From Antedon mediterranea (Eukaryota; Echinodermata; Crinoidea; Comatulida; Antedonidae): a stretch of 64,000 nucleotides of DNA. The translations under genes were made by a program, and so were the position numbers. The stretch is from positions 11,543,001 to 11,607,000 of the forward strand of contig NC_092671.1 of the NCBI RefSeq assembly GCF_964355755.1, given 5' to 3'. Below are positions 34,701 to 46,700 of the stretch, in pieces. The number at the start of each line of letters is the position of its first letter. The stretch's first letter is position 1. The notes under the pieces are model-generated. The model did no database searches, was not told where the DNA came from, and saw only the letters and a list, made by a program, of their open reading frames with translations.

Positions 34701-37700
34701 AGTAAAAAACTTGAAACTAGAATTTGTTGCAGAAAGGAATTTAGAATGAATATGCATACATAAATGCTTTTAATTCATGAAAATAAATTTTCCTAATTCT
34801 TGGAAAACATACTTGAGGTGAATTGACCTTTGAACTATCATTCTCACGTTTGTAATATTCAATATTTTGATTTGATCTATTTCAAATATCTGTAACACAA
34901 GATAAAACAAGAATTTGCAACAAACAAATTAGGCATAAAATGGATATAAACACAAATTAACACAGAAAGTGTAAAGATTAATTAATCATGAAGGATTTAT
35001 TTATTTATTCTAATTGATGATATCACTAAATAACATTTTTTTTTAAATAAAAAAAAATATATGTTCAAATCCATGATGTGGAAGTAAACATTTTTTTATT
35101 TGACCTTATGTTATAATTCATAGTTTAAATCTTAAGTTACAGATTTTATTTTAATTAATATGTTACTTTTAATGTTCTTGTTATTTCCTTTAGTCTCAAT
35201 ATCCTGTTAATTTTTCGCATGTCAGAATTAGTTTGCTTGCTAACAGACAACATTTTATTTAATATCACACGCAGCAGCAACGTCAATATCAATATAGAGC
35301 ATTTAAATGCCAACTTTTATAGAGCATTTCATAAAAAGTCAATTTTGTTTTCACTTCTACAAATAAGGTCATCTGGATATTTTTGAACAAGTATCCCTAA
35401 ATGCTTAAAAATTTGTTTAGTAATATTGCTAATCAAACAGATTTTTTAGTCGAAGCATACTTTTTGTATTGTATTTTTTGCTACAACATTTTAGAAATGT
35501 TTAGCAATAAGGTTGTTTATTATAGCTTTTTGCCATGCTAAACTGGAAAAATTATTCCCTTCAAAACATTTTTGATGCTAATTTTTAAGAAATAATGCTT
35601 AATTAAAGTTAATTTAGTTGTTCCACTTTACAAAATAACCAAATATCGTTTTTTTTTTCTGATTTTGTTTAGTACATTATAATTTTCTTGAGCATCTACT
35701 ATTCACGTATAAATAAATAATGATAATGCAATTTTTTGTTAACTAACCGATACTAATCTCCAAATGGCTTAAACTTTAATAAATAAATTATACAAAATAT
35801 GATTATTGCCAAAGATCTTGCAATTGGTAATTAATGTGTTAGACATGATATCAATTGTAGACCGCCATAATGTCTCTTGGTTGGTTGGGATTTAAACTTT
35901 AGAGAGCTCTGGAATACTGTACCATACAAATTATTGCGTTTTTTAAATGTAAATCTCCCTTATACAGATTTAGAGATCCATGGTACCATACAAATGATGG
36001 CATATTTTGTTTGTTTTTTTTCTGTTCTCACATAAAATTAAAATCATAAAATGTTTTTAAAATTTCACTTGAAAAGAAATCCAACTTGGTACTTAAGCAT
36101 TGTTACTTACACCTTGCATCTATAAACTACATAATGTATCTATATCAAACAGTTCTGAGTGTTTCTTTTCATGTCTATCCTGGTGCATTTTTCACCTCCT
36201 TGACCAGTTCTCACCTTCAAGGGGTTTCTTGGCCATCCTCAGATCATTTTCCTTTGTGGTTCCAAATCAGGGCATACCCAAATGTTGTGTGTTGTTTCCT
36301 CAGTGATAGTGATGACCAATCTATTTCAGCCCATCACAATTCCCACTGGCTACTGTCAAGTCTTTTCCTATAGATCATTTTTCTTTCATGCCCCCATATT
36401 CTGAGAAGGATTCTCAGAATATATTTATTAATGAATATGGTACGAACAATAACAATAATAAATTATTTTTTTAAGGTCTCGCATCAAATTGAAATGCTAG
36501 CAAATGAGCAAGCCTTGCGTGACGAGGGAGTTAGGATGCGTTTTCTCTCGTGTACACTAATCGAGGAAGCCTGCCGAACAATGTTTCCCGATTGTCAAGT
36601 CCTGCCATTTGGGTCGTCTGTTAATAATTTTGGAAAACGTAACTGTGATGTTGATATGTACCTTGATCTAAATGTGGAACCTGGTATGATTCCAATTATA
36701 CAAGTAAGTATTTACAAGAGTGCATTAGTACCTGTTGCTAACCTTTCAAAATTGTAGAGAAAATTAATTTTTTTCCCTTTTAGAAAATGAATTGACAAGA
36801 AGACAAGAAAAAAAAGATTAAAAATATTTCTTGAAATATGTACTGTACAGTATTAAAAGACTGCATAAAACATTCCTTAAAGATATATTATCCCCCTAAC
36901 AGATATTTTTTTTTTCACATTTTAATGTCACGCAATAGTATTCACTTTGACCAAAAAAACTAGATCGGGAAAAAAAAATGATTTACCTAAAGTGAATAAC
37001 TTTATTGAAATGACGAAATAGCCTATTTAAAGTCTGATTTATTACTCTTCATTTTTTTGGGGGGACAATACATCTTTAAATTTGAATTGGAATTTTTATA
37101 TCAATAATAATGTGTAGGATAAAGGTAAAGGAGAAGCAATGTACACAAATTAAAAAAATAAAGAGAATAAAATGATAAAAGACTGGTACTAAAAATCTAT
37201 GATAATGTTATGCGGCTATTAGTCAGATTCGTTCATAGATCATGTGATTCTTATAGACCATGTGATTTTGATGTGTGTTAGGTAACAACAACAATACAGC
37301 TTAATGACGCTAAAGCATTAAAACAACAATATGGTATGCATTTATAATTTTTACACTTACAGCTTGTCTGCTTTTCTAAAGTGAGTTGCTATAGTTACAT
37401 TTATTGACGTTGTGGCTGTGACGAAAATGGGTTAGATTGAAACAACAGAGTGTTAAATTATATGTAAAGGCGTCCTTGTCAGTACCAATAATGGTAGATT
37501 AAAATAGCTCTTTGGATAGAAAGTTATTGTGTATGAATTTTATGTAAGCATTGACTGATGGTGCAATCAGCTTAGTTGCCATTTGCTTATTTATTCTGTC
37601 TTTATACTGAGTGCTAAAGCATTGATTTCCAATGTGGTTCAATCAGTAGAGAAACATTAACAACATAATAACAATAATTCAAAGACAACTAACATTTAAC

Positions 37701-40700
37701 AAAGTAATTTACAATAGTACACACACATTTACAAAAAGGGAACTATCTACAAAACATACAGTATATATAAAAAATGGAAGGAATTCAAGGTAAATGATAC
37801 TTAATATACTTAATCAGTAATACTTTGAATTAAAGCCAAAGAAAATACATCATTCATCATTCAGTATTAAATAATAATTAAAGATTATAAGGGTGTATCC
37901 CCAACCAACTATTCTTGAAATCTACTACTGTATTTAAATTGTGTTGTTGATTCATTAGATATGCAATAGATTAAGTTATGGGAACCACCAAACAGTTTAA
38001 AATCAGACTTATTATAGAGTAGTAAAATTATAAAGTACTAGAAAAGATATTGGAATTGAAATGGAGTTAAAACCTTTCCAATACACTTGTAGTCATTTTG
38101 TATTGTCTGGATGCACGCAGTAGCAACAAACGTACACTTTCTCTTGTAGATTGTTTAATTCCTAATCTGTAAGAAGATAAACTATGATAAAGTTTACTTG
38201 GTCACCATCAGTCTTGTTAAGCTCTGTCTACACTATCACTATCTATCCATATATGGACATGATGATGTCATATCAATACCATATTTGGGCATATCTACCA
38301 TAAAGTAGTAGACAGAACTTTATATTTACTGTAGTTGAATTGTAATTCTAGATGATAACAATTATTGTGATTATAAACTTGGTGTTACTTAATGCCTATG
38401 ACGTTTATAAAGAAAATACTGAAAGTACAAAAACAGAAACTGAATATACGATTACAGATATACTGTACTGCTAATTTTTACTATGGCGCCCTCTATATAC
38501 AAGGAAAACTAATAAAAGGCAATTTCGAGTGTATGAGTAAATATTTGTTTTATTATAACATAGAGATTTATGTCTCTATGCTTAGAATTTACGTTAATAA
38601 GATTTTACTGTCTCAATGCTAGTTTTTAAGTATGACAGACAGTCAGACAGACCAACACTCAAGCAGCCAAAGCAAACTTATTACAACACTTTCCATGCCC
38701 TTTTGATAATAGAACTCGTTTATATGAGAAATGTCAACATACTATGCAAATGTATTTTGTTTGCACTTATGCCCTAAAAGGTTTATGATAATGTTGGTGA
38801 CATTAATTCTATGTGTTCTACTTTATTATGTTTCTCAGCAAAGAACTAATTAAGCTAATAGTGATTAATGGGACGTACTTTACACATTGTACTTTATAAA
38901 TAGAAAAACCTACTGTGTAATTCATCATCTTGTTAAAAACATGCACTTTTTATATGAAGATGAATTTGTCTGTTTTTACTAGATTAAGTTGGTGTTTATC
39001 TGGATATACACCCCAGGGTGGTGGCATTAACTACCTAAATATCTGCACTTACAAATCGCTAGTTAGCTGGTAAACTCACAGACTCGTTTGTAACCCCAGA
39101 GGGTTAATTCAGGCTTGCAAAGGCATGATTAATAACCGCAAAAGTCTACTAAACAAGGTTTATGCAGTGCTGTACCTACATTACCAGCTAGGCATGTACT
39201 GTATTCTTTAGATCTTGGTCAATGCCAATTTAATTTAAAGTTCTTCGTCAATAGCAGTTCATATCACCAATTAGATTAACTATTTTTTACCCCTTCCCTT
39301 GATATAATAATTATTTTTTGTGTTTGCAATGTTTATAATTAGGTAAGTAAAAGAAAAAAAAGTTCAATATAATAAAAAGTATTTAGCTTCAATAAACTAA
39401 AAAAAGTAATTTAAATTTTTTCTTTCTTTTCGATAGAACACGAATTTCAAAGTAGTTTTTGATGAAGAGTCGGCTACCAATGAGCGTTTTGCTACACAGA
39501 ATACTCTCAGAACTTTGTCAAAGTATCTTAAAAAATGTGTTCCACATTGTACCAACGTTTACAATATTCTGCACGCATCATGTCCGCTTGTCAAGTTCAG
39601 ACACCAAGCTCTTGGTTTGTCATGTGACTTGACAGCAAACAATCGGTATGTACAGTACAAACAATTTTTTATTTATCATTGTTGATTTCTTTGCTGTAAA
39701 TTAAAGTTTCTTGTTCGTTAGTGTGAAAGAGGTCCCACACATTCATCATCAGTGTGTCAGAAGAGGGTCATTCAAACCAAAAGTTATTGATGTCTGTTTA
39801 GGGTGGCCGATCTGACTGATATGCATTGTGGCCAGTTAAAATTATGAAATTGGAAGGAACAGACAACCGAGTTGAAGGACATCTCCTACAGTATCTATAG
39901 TATAGATAGGATAATATAATCGCTTGTTTTGGCTTGAACGCTTTGTATTTTCCTGTATAGAGATCTCTATAGTGACTAATAATAAGGAAATAGTTTTCCT
40001 TTTTAGTTAAGGAGGAGGGAGGTGGGGTGGGTGGATGCTGTCCAATGGTGTTGGCAGTGTGACCTTATGACCCTGTTTTACAGTACAGCAATAGATTCTT
40101 GTCATGTCATGTTCTTAGGTAACCAAGTTTAATGACATTTGCTATCTGTCATGTTCTATCATTGGTGAAACATAATACTTTCACTTGGAATGTTATTAAT
40201 ATGATTGATGATAAGTTGGAAAGGACATCACTTGGGTTTTAACCCTTTTGGTGTATTCTCAGTTTATTGAAGGTGATCCCTTATGGTAATTAAAACATAG
40301 CATGTATGTAAAGTAATCAGAAACGCCTTTATTATTTTCACAAGATGGAAAGCAGACATTTTGTGTTTATCTACTAGGTTTGAATTCTTCTTTCGTTTGA
40401 CTCAAATAAAAATAAACGTTGGTTTCATGTCCTGTATTTGATTTTTTTATGAGGGACTTTAAAACGGTATTAGCATGTTTATAGTTTAATGCCATATGTA
40501 CAGTAATATTAGGCTAATAGCTATTGTGTTGTCGCAAACATGAGAAGCATATTGTAGTCTTTGTTTATAAACCATAGAACGTGATCATACAATTTATAGT
40601 AAAATAATTCTTTTATTTTTTAAAACTAAATATAACCATTTTTGTTTAAAAAAAAATTAAAGTTCATAGCAAAATGGACCACATCCAACATTTGATAAGA

Positions 40701-43700
40701 GAGTGAACATATAAATGGTGGTGAAACTTTAACCAGGGAGTTGTTATAACAACTCCCTGCTTTAACCATGTTTTTTTTTAAGGCCATAACTAATTCAGTG
40801 AAACTGCTGTTCATTATTGATTGTTGAGGGATATGATGTTGCAAGCTTTGTTTATTTACCACGTTGTTCCTTTTCACACAGATTGTATCCAGCTGCCTGT
40901 ATATGTCTCATGTTTGCTTCATTGCCAAATTGTTTGAAATATTAAAAGCACTGTACTTACAAACAAGCACATGTGATACATAATAGTAGACCTACTATTA
41001 TATCTGCAGATAATATGAAAAATTACATTCCATTTTTTTGTACACTATTGTTCTATTCTGTTCCATGAATTATGTCTTAATTACAACGTATTCAATAACC
41101 TCTTGCACAGGCCCATATAACATTGAGAGTTTTGTACTATAGAGTATCACGGTCGGTGCTGACGTCACGACGGTAGGTGGCGCTGCGTGGTTGCTAGCGC
41201 AACCAAAAATGCGTTCAGCCTGCCTGAGTGACTCCAAGATCACCAATGGTTTGGAATAGGCTTATTGAAGTAGTCATTTTAAAACTTGATAATTTTCAAT
41301 AAAAACAAACTAAAATTACAAAAGATCACTAAATATTTGTTTTTAATAATCTAGTTATTCTTCAACTACAGTTTAAGTTAAAAAAATCAAGCTAAGATAC
41401 ATAATTTAATAGAAATACGATCTTTACTGTTTATCAACATAGTAGCGCTGAACGCATTTTTGGGTTGTCTAGCAATCATGCAGCGCCCTCTATCGTTGTG
41501 ATGTCACACCGTGATACTCTATAGCTATTTTGTATTAGCAACCTTCGCTATGTTAAAGTATGACCAATAACACAAACGGATGCAGACATCCAGTAAAAAC
41601 ACAATCAGACCAAGGGTCAGAGTTTTATCATGAGTTTAAAGCTCTGTTTACATTATCAAACTTTATGTGACAAAACAATGTAATGTGCATATATATGGAC
41701 ATGATAATGTCATATCACTACCATATTTGGGCATATCACACTTTCTTTGTCAAACTTTGATAGTTTAGACAGCTAAGCACATGTACTGTATATATTGTGA
41801 ATAATTGTTCTATTAAAAATTTTCTTTTCTTTCAGAGGTGCTATTCATAGTTCAGAAATGTTGCACATTTATAGTAAATTTGATAAGAGAGTGCAACCTC
41901 TCGTGTTCCTCATACGTCACTGGGGGCGCTATCATGGTCTAACGAATAAGAGTCCAGGGATGTGGATTACCAATTACCCTTTAACCCTGCTTGTTGTTGC
42001 TTTTCTGCAGACAAGACCAGTTCCAATCCTACCAAAGTTTTTGGATTTAATTAGCACAGGTAATGGAAAAAATTTAATGATTTAATTCATTTATATTTAA
42101 TTATTGTTTAACATGTTTTATGTAAGAGTTATGTTATCCTGCAACTATAAGGTATAAGGTATAACTATAAGGTAACTAATGTATACTCAACTGAAAGGTA
42201 AGTGCCAGTTCAATGGGACCACTCAACGTTTGAGTACCTTATTTAAACTGAAACAAATAGGTGCTATAGATTGCCTGAAAAAATGTGATCTCATATACGG
42301 ACAGGGTGATGTAATATCACTACCATATTTTGGAACATCACACTTTTTTGTCACATCAAGTTTGATAGTGTAGACAGAGCTTTATGCAAAAACATTTACA
42401 GTAAGTGAAAACAAATTTTAAATTGAAATATTATATCCAAATAGAAGAATGATTCTGATGAATGCTTTGAAATGAAATGAGAAATAAACTTATTATTACA
42501 ACACGATTTAAATCAATACTGTCATGTGATTATTAAATATTTCACAACTCAATTTGATGATCCCTGTTACAAAAATACTATAAAGTCATTAGCGGCTATT
42601 CATCATACATGCATATGATTTAAGCGAGCTTTCAACTGTGAAATGCAATCATTGCAATAGGCATGTGTTAAATTAATTAGCTGCTGTTGCTGTAAACATG
42701 ATCGTTGTTCACACCAGGATATGCTTATTCTGCAAATGAATGTAGATAAATAAAAATGAAAAGAAATAGATAGCTAGCAGCATGGTTTTGTTAAAGATAA
42801 ATCATAGAGGGTATAACCTTAATTGTCAGAGGCACCTTTAAACCTAAATTACTATTTGTGTGATTATAACATTCTTTTCATTCATTTATTCTTTATTTCG
42901 TAATAAGTGCACGTATATAAAATATATAACTTATAATAAAAATCTACACTTTCAATCAGAAAGTGTGCTACTCTAAACTATTTCAATACATAGTCATTAA
43001 TTTATGTTATAGTCACTTTTCGTCTGTTTTAATTTATGTACAGCGCATTGAGAGCTTGCTTATATGCGCTATATAAGAATTAACTATTATTATTATTACA
43101 CTACTACACAAAAATATAATAAAAAATAAATAAAAACTTAGCCATGGACCACAGGCTGCCAATATTAAAACTCTCGAGGTATGAAACCCCAGTTTATATA
43201 TATGTATATGTATGGCTGCTGTTTTGTATGTGTTTTTAAACCTAAATAAATAAATAAATAAATAAATTTATAATATACATTATACATTATGGTATAGTAT
43301 GTTCAATTAACTTATTAAACTTTTTTTAAAGCAACAATCATTTTAACTATCGGCAGTCTGATTTCTGTGTAACCATTAAATAGATTTTGTTTCCTCTATA
43401 CTTCTATGAATGCCTTCAGCAGTAATGCTTCTACAGTTGTTATCACTCTTTCCTGTTACAAATGAATAATTTTAAGAAAGCTACCAATTATTCAAACCCT
43501 CTTAAATCACAGTATTAATATTTAAACCAGTATATATTTACAGTATTGTGAGTAATACTCTTCTGGGTTCATTTACTTTTTAAAAGCTTCTCCATTTCTA
43601 GTTAATAATTAGTAATTGTAATCATAATATATTCTGTACCACGTATAAAATTAGAAATTTCTTTGAAGGCCTTAATCGTATTTTGAAAATAATGCAATAC

Positions 43701-46700
43701 TCTTCAAACCGTACTTAATTTGAAATTACGAAGCTGGTGGTGGAGGGAGCATGTGCGCGCAATAGAACAACCACAGACTGCTTGAGAAGGCACAAGAATA
43801 GCCATCTTGTTTATATCTAGGCAAGAGGATAGTCAGATTAAAGTTGAATGAATGACGCATGATGGTGTTAATTAATTCATAGAAATTGCATACAAGATGG
43901 AATCGGTTTGATATATGGACTTTGAAAAGCCGTTATGGCCTCACCTGATAATATACACACTTTAATGATGTGATTGAAATTCACATTTTAAATGTTGCAA
44001 TGAATAATGTATAGAAAGTAAGATTAAAAGACTGCCTTCCATTTTATCATTGAGGCCTAGGAGGAATTATCCATTCACTTATCTACAAACCTACACTAGT
44101 TAATTCATTAAAACTTTTTTATATATATATATTGCCTAATGTGTTTATATATACAGTATATATATAAATCCAAAGGCAAATTACTGAAAAAATGACAATG
44201 CTGTGGGTATCAGTGGCTGGATCTCAATGGAGATACAAAATAAAAGCGAAAAGCTAAATCAAAACCAGAAGTAAAACAGCCAGAAAAGTTAGCAGAGCTT
44301 TTTCAGGCAACACTAGCCCTTCATCAGTGCAAGTGTATCAGTGCAAGTGTATCAGTGCAAGTGTATATATATATACTGTACATAACATAACAGTTGAAAT
44401 GTTATGAATTGTTTTTATCTGAGCATCTTAAAAATGCTTCTTTACTTGCATTGATTCTAGCATTCAAGAGTTTTCAATATTTTAATATAAACTTTTGCAT
44501 ATTTTCTTTTACGCCTACACACTTTTGACATTTAAATGTGATTTGATGAATGATTTGCTACTACAACATCATGGTCTATTATCTTCATATTTCATTCTGC
44601 AAAAAAAAGCCCTTTTTCTTTAATTACTGCAAATTACTGCGTAAATAATGAAATTAATATTCTTTAAATCTTTAAATCATTTAAAAAGCTTTAGAACAGA
44701 TAATCTTAACTGTAAATTAAGTGACATCTATCCCAATATTTCTTTCAATGAAATTCCATTCTTTTTCATAAATAATATATAACAATAATAATTTACAGCT
44801 TTCTTGCTGTTATCAAGCTCTTTAATGTTGCTATACTTGTTTATTGCTTTTTGTTTATTACTGTTAATGTATTAAATCTAGTCATAAATGTTTCGGTAAG
44901 ATTGAAGATGAATTTGTTTTATTGATGCCAATTTTAAAGCACTTCAAATCTACAGAAAACCGAATGATTTTATTCTATGTTTTTCACTTATTAAAAGAAC
45001 CATTCAATATTCTTGTTTTTTTCAGATTCATCCTTTGACGACATTGATTATTCATTTCCAAATGTAAAGGGTTTTCTGCAAGAAGCTAATGAAACAACTT
45101 TAGGTAAATTACTTTTTTTTTCTGATTATTCTGTAAATTTGACCTCTTTGAGACAGACACTAACAAGATATGACTTGATACAGTAAGTACTGACTTTATG
45201 CATGAAATTGTATCCGAAATTTGTGTTATACTAATTAACGATACATTTGAAGAGAAGTCAAAATAAGTGGGTCAAGTTTTATAAAATAGGTCAGCGTACT
45301 ATATTTCAGTAATATAAACAACTTTATGTTTGAATGCATCAATACATCTTCTTGAAATTTAAAATCAGAACTTGCTCATAACAAGTTAGTTTCACTTCAA
45401 TGTCAGCTTCCAACAATTTTTTTTTTCATAATAGTGAGTATATTACCATCAAGGAGTAATTATGCATACAGGCTTTCAACTCTTCCAAAATCGCTCTTTA
45501 TGGCCATTCCAGTTAAATAAATTTAAATATTTTAAAGTACATGTGTGTTTCTAATAATGCCCACAAGTCTTCTTGTTATTGGTGTTGGTCGGCAACCAGA
45601 TCTTGCGCATTGTAATTTTCTCTCTTAACATTGTGAGAATACCATAGTGTGTGATGTGTGATTTCTTATGTCAATTCTATCACCATGCTCTACTTGGCAA
45701 TTGTTGCAAAATTTTGATTTATTTGTCTATAATTAAACACAGTTTAGCACGTGTATGTGTTAAATACCCCATTTTCACTGACATCTTAAATCATTTAATT
45801 TAGTGAATTCGTATCAATGCGACACTTACGTTTCTATAAATGTACATAAAGACAAATGTTTTTCCTTTCAGGATAATTAACATTAAACAATTTTTCCTAC
45901 AAAAACCCCAAGCAAAGGACAACATTTTCAATGTTGATAACAGTCAGGCATGGATTTAAGCCTCGGTTAATTGGCATAACTCTGAAAAAACGGCCTAAAT
46001 ATTTCCATCATGTGAAAGTTAATTCTAGGTGTGTTTAGTGTCCTTTTTTTTAAATTTTGTTTTTTGGTTATTTTCCAATTAGTTTGTTTTCAGTCAGAAA
46101 TCATTCATTTCCTTTATGAATATTAATGCTTCTGTTTTTTTTTCGTGATTATTACCATAAACTGAATTATTTTTTAGTTAAAAAACAGGTTTTACACAAA
46201 CAATTGGGAGCGGTATTTATAAATGCAGAATTCTCTGTATAATTTTTCCAAATTAAAAAAAAAAATGAAATTTATTTGCACATCAGCCTTGATATATTTG
46301 TATTATGTAATCTTAATAATTTAATAACAGTTGTAATAATTGGACTTGACTTGGTTTGGAAATATGTATCTGGAAGCTGGTTAAAAGCGAGCTTATGAAA
46401 AGTGATGTTTTCCAATGCTAATCATAGGAAATTGATACTCATACATAGATCAATGTATACATGAAGTTATTTATTAATGTTGTCACGTATGCAGTTGGAA
46501 ATATATGTTTGTCTCCATTGAATATCAAGTTCTATCTCAGGATATTGGATTCATGATTTGATTCATGTATCCATATGCAGTGGTTTAATGTATGGGAAAA
46601 AATCCTCTGGTTTAGCACTAAGGGATCCTCCAACACTGGGTAGTTGCATTAGGCTGCTCATTCTGTGGGGCCCCTTAAGCTTTGGGCCCCTTAAGGTCTC

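Noticed and set aside
36086-36373. 95-codon plus-strand ORF in MTPAP intron 3
   Set aside because: It overlaps the antisense of a decayed LINE, and the plus frame has no recognisable motif.
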